Numbered from the stretch's first letter, positions 1 through 5,432 are shown. The stretch is 6,212 bases of DNA from Candidatus Bathyarchaeota archaeon (GCA_030608925.1 JAUWDF010000050.1:1-6212); one strand, 5' to 3'. Translations and numbers: made by a program. Notes: generated from the letters alone by a model not told the origin.

Positions 1-1183
1 CTGGTGCGGTGCAACCTAGCCCTAGTGCTAAGGGAATAAATGATTTTCCAGGCAGACCAATTTTTCTCAAAAACCATTCTGCATTAACAGTAAACCTGGA
101 AAGAATACCTATATCTTCCAATAAGCCTAGGAGCAAATAGAACAAGAAAACATAAGGCAAAGCAATGGAAACACCCAATGCAATTCCAGTTAAACCATTA
201 ACTAATACCACAGTAAAAAGGGAGTATTCCGCTGTGGCAAGGGAAGAAAGAAGGTTTTCTGTCAAACTTGTAAGAAAACCTTGTACCAAATTACCGAGAT
301 ATAATAATATTCCAAATAGAGCGAGAAGGAATAAGCCTGTTGTAAGAGGACCCCAGATTTTATGCAAGAGAACTCGGTCAACATCCTCTTGCAATTCCTT
401 TTCTTTCTCTAAAAGAATTATTCCGGTGACTTTTGCTGCAATAAATGAGGCTGTACCATATCTTGTTATCGCTATATCTTCTGCAACTTTCGGATGCTCT
501 TCCAAGCTTTCCCTAACTTCTGCAACTATTCTTTCATCTTTTAAAAACTCATAGAAATCTTCGTCTCCTTCTAAAATTCTTATTGCAATAAACCTGCTGG
601 GTGTAGAAGTTTCTTTCATTTGTGAAGATATTTTATCTATGGCACTTTCTAAATGATCATCATATTCAAGAGTGAAAGGCCTCTTCGATGTTTTTTTGAT
701 TTTTGCGACTGAATCTACAAGTCGACTTATTCCTTTTTTTGTTAAAGGGTTTAATGGAACAACTGGAATATGAAGAATCGCCTTCAGTTTTTCATAATCA
801 ATTCTTATTCCTTTCTTTTCAGCATCTTCTACAAAATTCAAAGCTAGAACAGTCGGAATTTGGGCTTCTAGTATTTGCAACGCCATGTAAAGGCTTCTTT
901 CAAGAGATGTCGCATCAGCAATTACAATTACCCCATCAGCTTCTTCTTCAAACAAAGCCCTTTCGGTCACTTTTTCTTCTTCACTTCTATCGGAAATTGA
1001 GTATATTCCCGGAGTATCTACAAACTCTATTCTTATCTTTTCAAAACTTTTTTTGGCTTTAGTTATCTCAACAGTAGTTCCAGGATAGTTGGATACTGTG
1101 ACTCTTGGACCAACCAGTGCATTAAGTAAGGAAGACTTCCCTACATTTGGCTGACCAATTAAAAGTATTTTAAGGTTTTTCAT
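1..1183 (-). CDS. feoB: Ferrous iron transporter FeoB, N-terminal 394 residues (C-terminus beyond the window)
   Basis: FeoB imports Fe(II) across the cytoplasmic membrane through a polytopic domain controlled by an N-terminal GTPase. Reading the minus strand from the ATG at 1183-1181 gives an open frame to the window edge. It shows P-loop GQPNVGKSS (residues 10-18), switch I PGTT (34-37), DTPG (56-59), a GDI-like helical spacer (about 170-270), the pre-membrane stretch DRVLLHKIWGP (269-279), two or three membrane helices (about 280-375) and, at the very edge, GLGCTAP (388-394), which matches the conserved GxGCxxP motif of the first Gate domain. Roughly 250-300 residues should follow outside the window. 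The G4 motif is NFVE (116-119) rather than NxxD, and the G5 loop reads PLNPL instead of an SA-type motif. The start overlaps the regulator gene by 14 nt, and GGTGG just upstream can serve as its ribosome binding site, so translational coupling is likely. Family assignment is firm; nucleotide specificity is open. Confidence 0.96.
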   Translation of the reverse strand, partial: MKNLKILLIGQPNVGKSSLLNALVGPRVTVSNYPGTTVEITKAKKSFEKIRIEFVDTPGIYSISDRSEEEKVTERALFEEEADGVIVIADATSLERSLYMALQILEAQIPTVLALNFVEDAEKKGIRIDYEKLKAILHIPVVPLNPLTKKGISRLVDSVAKIKKTSKRPFTLEYDDHLESAIDKISSQMKETSTPSRFIAIRILEGDEDFYEFLKDERIVAEVRESLEEHPKVAEDIAITRYGTASFIAAKVTGIILLEKEKELQEDVDRVLLHKIWGPLTTGLFLLALFGILLYLGNLVQGFLTSLTENLLSSLATAEYSLFTVVLVNGLTGIALGVSIALPYVFLFYLLLGLLEDIGILSRFTVNAEWFLRKIGLPGKSFIPLALGLGCTAP

Positions 1184-1814
1184 ATTCCACCGCTTTAATC
1201 TCTTCAGCTAAATTCCTGTCCAGAGCAAATTTATTGTTTTTCGTCTTAACAACAATGCCATGAAGGATTTCATTTGTTACCGTTATTTTTTCTCCAAGAA
1301 ATATTCCCATGCTAATTATTCTCTCGAATAGTCTATAGTCAGAAAGCGTAATATCGGTAATCAAACCTTCTTTGTTTAGTTTAAATTTTGTTAGAGGGAC
1401 ACCTTCCATTTTTAGAGTTGCCAACTTCTTTATGTTGTTAATAACTTCTCTAGAAACGTAATGTTCAAGAATGTCAGCTGCGGCATGTGCTTCAATCTTG
1501 CTTCTTGTTTTTTCAAAATACTTCTCAAGAACAAAATGTTTCTTTAAAATATTTCTGGCGCATTCTTGTCCTAGTTCAGTTAGTGAAATAAAATGTTCTT
1601 GGATTGTTATTAAATCGTTCCTTGCAAGTTCTTCAAGCGCTTCAGATACAAGGGGATGAGCGACTTTAATTTCATCTTCAATAATTTTTAGTGTAGTCTT
1701 TTTTCTTCTTTCATGTAATATTTTTAGGACATCCTCTTTAACTATTTTCAAAGTATCTTGGTTTTTGACCACATTGTCACCGAGATTATTGCTAGTTCCT
1801 TTGTAAGCTATCAT
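1170..1814 (-). CDS. DtxR-family metal-dependent regulator with C-terminal FeoA-like domain
   Basis: This is a predicted metal-sensing repressor of the adjacent feoB. A winged helix-turn-helix (about 20-80) is followed by a dimerisation and metal-binding domain and a FeoA/SH3-like domain (about 150-210, with LFERIISMGIFLGEKITV and a basic, hydrophobic end). Ligand spacing matches DtxR: H93 and E97 correspond to DtxR H79 and E83, and H110, E117 and H118 to H98, E105 and H106. The DtxR Cys102 position is Asp114, so the pocket is carboxylate-rich as in MntR. The N-terminal helix position of DtxR Met10 seems to fall near Val25, though that alignment is uncertain. Length (214) is typical for DtxR plus FeoA. 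The chosen ATG has AAAGGGAAAG upstream; a GTG at codon 15, preceded by GGTGA, is an alternative that would remove a non-conserved 14-residue leader. Its stop lies inside feoB, supporting a two-gene operon. Whether Fe(II) or Mn(II) is the effector cannot be decided here. Confidence 0.92.
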   Translation of the reverse strand: MIAYKGTSNNLGDNVVKNQDTLKIVKEDVLKILHERRKKTTLKIIEDEIKVAHPLVSEALEELARNDLITIQEHFISLTELGQECARNILKKHFVLEKYFEKTRSKIEAHAAADILEHYVSREVINNIKKLATLKMEGVPLTKFKLNKEGLITDITLSDYRLFERIISMGIFLGEKITVTNEILHGIVVKTKNNKFALDRNLAEEIKAVEYEKP

Positions 1815-1854
1815 TTCTTTCCCTTTGATCTGTAGTAAGGTAGTTAGCTCTTTT

Positions 1855-1877
1855 CCAAATATACCTTATGTGCACAT
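1855..1877 (-). promoter_or_regulatory. Probable promoter and operator of the regulator-feoB operon
   Basis: On the minus strand a TATA-like GTATATTT (1864-1857) follows a purine-rich BRE-like stretch (ACATAAG). A transcript start about 25 nt further on would fall near 1835, leaving a leader of about 20 nt with AAGGGA before the ATG at 1814. A perfect 10-bp palindrome, ATGTGCACAT (1868-1877), overlaps the upstream edge of the BRE, where a repressor would compete with TFB/TBP. The heptamer TAGTTAG at 1841-1847 and 1907-1913 recalls half of an IdeR-type box (TTAGGTTAG), but this similarity is weak. The promoter is inferred from spacing; the operator role is a guess. Confidence 0.5.
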
Positions 1878-2005
1878 GCGAAACTCATCTCCCTGCGATT
1901 CTGTCTTAGTTAGTTGAGTATTTGAAATAAGCAAGTAACTCGGTTTAGACAAAGGTTTTCGTAAGGACTTCCAAAATTCGTTTAGCACATTGACTGTGAT
2001 CCAAC

Positions 2006-2402
2006 TTGTCAAAATTCACGTTTACCTCGGGATGTGAAGGCTTCCTCGTAGAGAACCCATTTCTAGGTACGGTGGCACTGCGCGCGTATGCAGCACAAAA
2101 CGATAGAGAATGCGCGCGTATTTACACCACGGTTCTCGTTGATAGTGGAGTTTACGTTGTTGTTAGGTATCCGCAATATCTGGGTTTCGTGTTATTTGTC
2201 CTTTCGCTGGTGTTAATGTCTCAACGTTGGCTAAGTGTGATTTCTGGAGTTCTTGGCTCTGTTTTGTATTATGAGGACGTGCTGAGAGAAGAGCAGAGGT
2301 GTGTTGAGAAGTTTAGCGATGATTAGGCGATATATCGAGAGGGTTCCAAGTCTGAATTGTTTAATTTGCATCTTGCGAGTATTATGGCAGAAAAGAAAGT
2401 AG
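2006..2402 (+). pseudogene. Decayed isoprenylcysteine/phospholipid methyltransferase-like membrane protein
   Basis: The readable frame (2006-2326, TTG start) contains IYTTVLVDSGVYVVVRYPQYLG, then a hydrophobic hairpin, then REEQRCVEKFSDD. This is the order of the ICMT/PEMT family: GxYxxVRHPxYLG, two membrane helices, EE and EKFGxxY. The frame stops at TAG (2324-2326), exactly where the family continues. Shifting frame at 2325 restores the expected tail, RRYIERVPSLN and then a basic end, stopping at 2400-2402. Two bases appear to be missing (for example TATAGG reduced to TAGG). The conserved SAM-site His of RHPxY is Tyr (RYPQY), one C-to-T change away. The first 30 or so residues lack the expected N-terminal membrane helix, an in-frame TGA lies at 1997-1999 and no ribosome binding site is evident, so the 5' end also looks lost. 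Two GCGCGCGTAT tracts lie in its first third. An assembly error could explain the frameshift but not all three defects. Confidence 0.72.
2079..2121 (+). repeat. Two copies of TGCGCGCGTAT, 32 bp apart
   Basis: TGCGCGCGTAT occurs at 2079-2089 and 2111-2121, inside the decayed methyltransferase-like gene. Both belong to the wider set of alternating GC tracts found in this window. Confidence 0.6.
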
Positions 2403-2408
2403 TCCTAG

Positions 2409-2420
2409 GCGCGCGCATAA
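2409..2420 (+). repeat. GCGCGCGCATAA tract before the methyltransferase start
   Basis: An alternating purine-pyrimidine GC tract with a CATAA right flank, ending 4 nt before the ATG at 2425. It occupies the place where a Shine-Dalgarno would be expected and resembles the tracts at 3374 and 4027. Confidence 0.6.
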
Positions 2421-2424
2421 ATCT

Positions 2425-3096
2425 ATGTCCAAAGATTTGCATTCCGAGATAGATCGAGATCATTTCAGAGGGCGATTGAGTAAGTATACGAGAAAGGCTT
2501 TTCGGCTGCTTCCTGAACTGGATAAGCCACGTATACTTGATATTGGCTGCGGTTCTGGTGTCCCAACCATTGAATTGGCAAAGCTGAGTAAGGGCAAAGC
2601 AGTAGGAATAGACATTGATCAAATCCTCCTTGATAGATTGAATAGAAAGATTGAGAAAGAGGGGCTTTCAAATCGAGTGGAGATTAGGAAATGCTCCATG
2701 TTTGAGATGGATTTTCCAGATGCGAGTTTCGACATCATCTGGGCAGAGGGCTCAATCTCTGTAATAGGTTTCGAAAGAGGGCTTAAGGAGTGGAGAAGGC
2801 TACTTAAGCCTGGGGGTTTCTTGGTTGTCCACGCTGAGACTAGGAAAATGTTAGATAAACTTGAGAGGATACCCAGTTTTGGGTGGAAGCTTCTGGACTA
2901 TTTTTTGCTACCTGAGGATGCGCATTGGACAGAATATTATAAACCTCTGGAAATTCGAATCCAAGAACTACGTGCCAAATACAAGAATGATTCTGAAACC
3001 CTAGCGGTGCTTAGAAAACATCAAAATGAGATAGATATGGTGAAGAGAAACCCAAAGGAGTTTAGTTCAGCGTTTTACATAATGCGGAAGCTATGA
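2425..3096 (+). CDS. Class I SAM-dependent methyltransferase, substrate unknown
   Basis: A Rossmann-fold methyltransferase of 223 residues that would transfer a methyl group from S-adenosylmethionine to an unknown acceptor; no membrane segment or signal peptide, so cytoplasmic. Visible motifs are motif I ILDIGCGSG (37-45), the acidic ribose-binding loop VGIDID (60-65), motif II in FDIIWAEGSI (102-111), and LKPGGFLVV (127-135). The C-terminal third (about 140-215) is helical and charged and probably forms the substrate lid. The fold resembles ubiE/BioC-like small-molecule methyltransferases, but nothing fixes the substrate. The ATG at 2425 is the only ATG, GTG or TTG before the upstream stop at 2362-2364. 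It has no Shine-Dalgarno; instead a GCGCGCGCATAA tract ends 4 nt before it, so the transcript may be leaderless or nearly so. It follows the decayed membrane methyltransferase by 22 nt, but no functional link is shown. Confidence 0.9.
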   Translation: MSKDLHSEIDRDHFRGRLSKYTRKAFRLLPELDKPRILDIGCGSGVPTIELAKLSKGKAVGIDIDQILLDRLNRKIEKEGLSNRVEIRKCSMFEMDFPDASFDIIWAEGSISVIGFERGLKEWRRLLKPGGFLVVHAETRKMLDKLERIPSFGWKLLDYFLLPEDAHWTEYYKPLEIRIQELRAKYKNDSETLAVLRKHQNEIDMVKRNPKEFSSAFYIMRKL

Positions 3097-3111
3097 AGAC
3101 CAAGAGCTGTA

Positions 3112-3321
3112 TTGGAACAATGGGGGTTTGCGGGAATAATTCAGGACCCGCGCGCATTCGGGAAAGCAAGAGATAAACAGATGAACGAACCAAGAATCTG
3201 GTACAAGACAATAAGAAAACTTCTTGAGAATGAAATCGAGGTTTTTGGATATTTCAGCGAGTTCTTTTCAGGTCATCCTCCCACTGACGCGAAACAACTC
3301 TTGAATATCATCAGATCCTGA
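3112..3321 (+). CDS. Uncharacterised 69-residue ORF downstream of the methyltransferase (possibly a gene remnant)
   Basis: An open frame from a TTG at 3112, in the same frame as the methyltransferase and separated from it by TGA plus 15 nt. I do not recognise it. The product is soluble, with a charged central part (about residues 25-45: EPRIWYKTIRKLLENEIEVF) and an aromatic segment FGYFSEFFSGHPP; the amino-acid mix looks protein-like rather than random. An internal ATG at 3181 would give a 46-residue product. No ribosome binding site is seen before either start, and a CGCGCGCATT tract sits inside the first third. It could be a small cytoplasmic protein, a C-terminal fragment of a lost gene, or noncoding. 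Confidence 0.35.
   Translation: MEQWGFAGIIQDPRAFGKARDKQMNEPRIWYKTIRKLLENEIEVFGYFSEFFSGHPPTDAKQLLNIIRS
3149..3158 (+). repeat. CGCGCGCATT tract
   Basis: Another alternating GC tract with an AT right flank, inside the uncertain 69-codon ORF. Confidence 0.5.
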
Positions 3322-3428
3322 ACTTTACGCGCACATCTCTAAAATTATCAATTCCTTGGAGTCTATTCATTGCCGCGCGCGCATTACTAAACATGATTTT
3401 ACTAAGCAGTAAACGAAAATTAATTGAA
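3322..3428. other. Convergent intergenic spacer with two GCGC tracts
   Basis: This gap separates a plus-strand ORF from the minus-strand PH-like gene, so both transcripts should end here. It contains ACGCGCACAT (3327-3336) and CGCGCGCGCATTA (3374-3386), then AT-rich sequence with short TTACTAA-type repeats (about 3384-3404). There is no strong hairpin with a T-run and no tRNA-like fold that I can see. Confidence 0.4.
3374..3386 (+). repeat. CGCGCGCGCATTA tract in the convergent spacer
   Basis: This copy lies in noncoding DNA between convergent genes, surrounded by AT-rich sequence. It shows that the motif is not just a codon-usage effect. A weaker relative, ACGCGCACAT, lies 47 bp to its left (3327-3336). 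Confidence 0.6.
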
Positions 3429-3929
3429 TTAGGATTTCGTTTTTGCGTTTATGATTTTGCAGATTTCTTCTGGATTTCTAGATGAAAAAACGAAAGCTCG
3501 TCCTTCCTTTGGAACAATCTCAACAGCGTTTCCAAATGATGTGGTGTAAGCAGTTGAACCGTCAAAACCATACCTGACTCCAGTTCCTCCATATCTACCA
3601 AAGGATGCTTTAGTAATTTTACACGAAACGACATCTTTTAGCATGATTGATTTCTTGTTGAATACTCCATAATTAACTGTGAGTTGATCAAGGCTAATCT
3701 TTATTTCAAGGCCTCTGTAATTCCAAAATAGAAATAATATACAAGCTAAGACTCCCCAAGAAAAAATGAGTCCATAAAAATCTTCAATTGAAAAATCTAC
3801 TAATAGGACTATAAGCAAGGTTCCAAAAACAACAATTGCCGAAAAAGTAGTCATTAAACCCTTAATAAGAACTCCAGCTGGAACCCATTCTCTATAAGCA
3901 ACACCGTGCATAATAAAATAATCTTTCAA
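3429..3929 (-). CDS. Small membrane protein with two helices and a PH-like domain
   Basis: A 166-residue predicted inner-membrane protein. After a short polar N-terminus come two hydrophobic helices (about 22-44 and 51-69), then a cytoplasmic beta-rich domain (about 72-162). The second part resembles bacterial and archaeal PH-like membrane-associated domains: alternating strands (EIKISLDQLTVNYGVF), an RYGGTGVRYGFDG loop (112-124), AVEIVPKEGRAFVFSSRNPEEI and a C-terminal helix. Such proteins are widespread and functionally undefined; I assign no activity. The start is uncertain: the longest version uses TTG at 3929, and an ATG at codon 7 (3911-3909) gives 160 residues and keeps all domains. 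Neither has a clear Shine-Dalgarno. Upstream, the same frame continues open to a TAG at 3983-3981. Sampled lines from the membrane part have notably low G+C (about 30 percent by hand count), unlike the dehydrogenase next to it. Confidence 0.75.
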   Translation of the reverse strand: MKDYFIMHGVAYREWVPAGVLIKGLMTTFSAIVVFGTLLIVLLVDFSIEDFYGLIFSWGVLACILFLFWNYRGLEIKISLDQLTVNYGVFNKKSIMLKDVVSCKITKASFGRYGGTGVRYGFDGSTAYTTSFGNAVEIVPKEGRAFVFSSRNPEEICKIINAKTKS

Positions 3930-3980
3930 CCAATCATTTATTCTTTCTAAGTCGAGTAGAGTGTTAAGATTTTTTCCAGA

Positions 3981-4112
3981 CTAAGTTTGTGATAATTTTT
4001 TTAGAAGCGTGTCTAAATTCTTAATTTGCGCGCGCGCATAAGGATTAGAACCATTAGTAGTGTTGCAGTCATAAGCGCACGCAACGGCAAGTACGATTTT
4101 AACGGTCTTCAT
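3981..4112 (-). CDS. Possible 43-codon ORF between the dehydrogenase and the PH-like gene
   Basis: An ATG at 4112-4110, three bases after the dehydrogenase TGA, opens a 43-codon frame ending in TAG (3983-3981). The product starts MKTVKIVLAVACAYDC and ends with an amphipathic KNLDTLLKKL; I do not recognise it. Its position would allow translational reinitiation from the dehydrogenase. It is in the same frame as the PH-like gene, with only the TAG and 17 sense codons between this ORF and the TTG start. Against coding status: the central part is the GCGCGCGCGC tract (here read YARA), a motif that also occurs in noncoding spacers, and a frame of this length arises easily by chance. Confidence 0.25.
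   Translation of the reverse strand: MKTVKIVLAVACAYDCNTTNGSNPYARAQIKNLDTLLKKLSQT
4027..4041 (+). repeat. TGCGCGCGCGCATAA tract, the longest copy
   Basis: The first 12 bases are a perfect palindrome (TGCGCGCGCGCA), the strongest Z-DNA-prone stretch in the window, with a CATAA right flank. A related GCGCACGCA follows at 4075-4083. It lies between the dehydrogenase and the PH-like gene. Confidence 0.6.
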
Positions 4113-4115
4113 GGG

Positions 4116-5267
4116 TCATAAGAAACGTTTCACCGTTGAAATCTCTTGGATCCTTACTCCTCTATGTGCAAGTTCGGATGTGAATCTCTTTAGTTTTCCA
4201 GCTACGGCTATCTCCGGAGGAACCACTCCTCTGTCCTTGATGTCTCCACGTGCAATCATTCTACCCACGATGGCAGCCGTGTATCCGGTGGTGCGCGCCA
4301 TAGAGGTCACTCCTAGTTGCTTGTCGAAAAAGTCAACCATGAAATAAGAATACTCTACGCTGTTACCGTCTTTTTTCCCTGCAAGATCAACCTTGAGAAT
4401 GGTAACGTCTTCCTCCCTGCCGAGGGCTAGAGCCTTGTCCAAGATGGAAACTGCGACTTTGCGTGGAATTATCTTTGCGCCATCAACGTCTATTGGTTCA
4501 GCGTTGAAGAAACCAGTGTCTATCAGCGTCCTGATCTTTTCAGCGTGTCCTGGCCAACGGGCAGTCTTCTCATCCATGTTCTTGACTTTTCCCTTCATAG
4601 TGCGCAACAGTGTCGAGAGTCCGTCGGTATAGAATGCTTCTAACTCTCCAACCCCATGAAACTGAACTTTCTCGAGTCCAGACAAAGTGTCTACTTGGAT
4701 TATCTTTCCATTCTTCACGATTCGAGACTTTTCACAATACATGTCCACAAGGCCCTGGGTTTCAAACACAATTCTATATCCAAGAGGAGGAACTGGCTTC
4801 TGGGGAATCCCACCACATATGATGTGAATCTCTTCCGTTTCGTCCATAAGGCTTACGCCGTAACCTGCGAGAATGCTGGCTAGGCCTGGAGCTACGCCGC
4901 AATCGGGTACAAGCGTAACTCCAGCTTCTTTTGCTGGAGCGTCAAGTTCCCACTGCTGTTCTTCAAGGGTCAGGTTTACTAAGTGAACGCCACCTTCCAC
5001 AGCGGCCTTACTTGCTAAGAAATTCATTCCATAAGGTAGGGCGCTCATGACTACATCGAAATTCTTCACCAGTTTCACTATGGCTTGTTGGTCCATAACG
5101 TCAACACGTTGCCCCAAAACCTTGTCACTATCCAGCTTAGCAGCGAGTTGCTCCGTTTTTTTCTCGTCAAAATCGCCGACAACAACCTTAGAGACCTCAT
5201 CGTTCTGAGCCATATCCATAGCTATAGCCGAGCCCATCTTTCCACAGCCGAGAACCAAGACTCTCAC
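4116..5267 (-). CDS. Saccharopine dehydrogenase-family oxidoreductase, probable L-lysine 6-dehydrogenase
   Basis: A 383-residue NAD(P)-dependent enzyme. L-lysine 6-dehydrogenase oxidatively deaminates the epsilon amino group of lysine to allysine, which cyclises to piperideine-6-carboxylate; the bacterial enzyme is of the same length. Visible elements: Rossmann glycines GCGKMG (7-12), acidic end of strand two GDFDEKK (31-37) favouring NAD, PDCGVAPGLASIL (121-133), GGIPQKPVPPLGY (152-164), PGHAEK (239-244) and ARTTGYTAA (324-332). The combination of GVAPG, GGIP with PPL.Y, GHAEK and ARTT.YT is what I recall of the lysine 6-dehydrogenase branch, as opposed to true saccharopine reductases. Substrate remains inferred. 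The GTG start (5267-5265) is chosen because a perfect TAAGGAGGT lies 7 nt upstream; the ATG at 5274-5272 is out of frame. It appears to have its own promoter. No other lysine-pathway gene is nearby. Sampled lines are about 50 percent G+C, above the flanking iron genes. Confidence 0.85.
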   Translation of the reverse strand: MRVLVLGCGKMGSAIAMDMAQNDEVSKVVVGDFDEKKTEQLAAKLDSDKVLGQRVDVMDQQAIVKLVKNFDVVMSALPYGMNFLASKAAVEGGVHLVNLTLEEQQWELDAPAKEAGVTLVPDCGVAPGLASILAGYGVSLMDETEEIHIICGGIPQKPVPPLGYRIVFETQGLVDMYCEKSRIVKNGKIIQVDTLSGLEKVQFHGVGELEAFYTDGLSTLLRTMKGKVKNMDEKTARWPGHAEKIRTLIDTGFFNAEPIDVDGAKIIPRKVAVSILDKALALGREEDVTILKVDLAGKKDGNSVEYSYFMVDFFDKQLGVTSMARTTGYTAAIVGRMIARGDIKDRGVVPPEIAVAGKLKRFTSELAHRGVRIQEISTVKRFL

Positions 5268-5274
5268 TTTCCAT

Positions 5275-5283
5275 ACCTCCTTA
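5275..5283 (-). promoter_or_regulatory. Strong ribosome binding site fixing the GTG start of the dehydrogenase
   Basis: On the minus strand the sequence is TAAGGAGGT followed by ATGGAAA and GTG, a full anti-16S match with 7-nt spacing to the GTG. The ATG within the spacer is out of frame with the enzyme. A second GGAGGT lies further upstream (5296-5291), giving a duplicated Shine-Dalgarno. Confidence 0.85.
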
Positions 5284-5315
5284 CCTTTTTACCTCCATAG
5301 CTTTTAGTAGATGCC

Positions 5316-5328
5316 TAAATATTTTCGG
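5316..5328 (-). promoter_or_regulatory. Probable archaeal promoter (BRE plus TATA) of the dehydrogenase gene
   Basis: The minus strand reads CCGAAAATATTTAGG: a BRE-like CGAAA followed by AATATTTA (5323-5316). A start site about 25 nt downstream would fall near 5293, giving a leader of about 25 nt that still contains the Shine-Dalgarno. Spacing and sequence both fit an archaeal promoter. Confidence 0.6.
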
Positions 5329-5346
5329 TTCTCTGAGCCCACGAGT

Positions 5347-5376
5347 TGGGGGTTTGGGATTAAAATTTAGCCCCCA
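5347..5376. other. Inverted repeat TGGGGG / CCCCCA upstream of the dehydrogenase promoter
   Basis: TGGGGG (5347-5352) and CCCCCA (5371-5376) can pair as a 6-bp stem around an 18-nt AT-rich loop that also contains GGG. It lies about 20 bp upstream of the BRE, so it could be a regulator site or part of the 3' end of the surface-protein transcript. A short (CA)5 run follows (5375-5384). No T-run accompanies it, so I do not call a terminator. Confidence 0.3.
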
Positions 5377-5410
5377 CACACACAGAAACCAGATTACATT
5401 ACGTTATATT

Positions 5411-5422
5411 GTATTATAATAC
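5411..5422. other. Perfect 12-bp AT palindrome GTATTATAATAC
   Basis: A perfectly self-complementary 12-mer lies in the spacer between the surface-protein stop and the dehydrogenase promoter. It could be a regulator site, a hairpin at the 3' end of the surface-protein mRNA, or chance in AT-rich DNA. Confidence 0.3.
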
Positions 5423-5432
5423 TCTGCAACGT

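Noticed and set aside
165..1062. Plus-strand open frames of 129 and 119 codons
   Set aside because: They are antisense to feoB, whose minus-strand frame shows all the expected motifs. Their products look random, with no family features.
1815..2005. Possible tRNA or small RNA gene in the divergent spacer
   Set aside because: No cloverleaf arms or TTC-type T-loop could be found; the region is better explained as a promoter.
2323..2671. Minus-strand frames opposite the methyltransferase start
   Set aside because: The plus-strand frame carries clear SAM-binding motifs through the same bases; the antisense products are not protein-like.
4111..4883. Several plus-strand frames within the dehydrogenase region
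   Set aside because: They are shadows of a well-conserved minus-strand enzyme.
5272..5274. ATG just after the strong ribosome binding site as start of the dehydrogenase
   Set aside because: It is out of frame with the enzyme and too close to the Shine-Dalgarno; the GTG at 5267 is in frame with 7-nt spacing.
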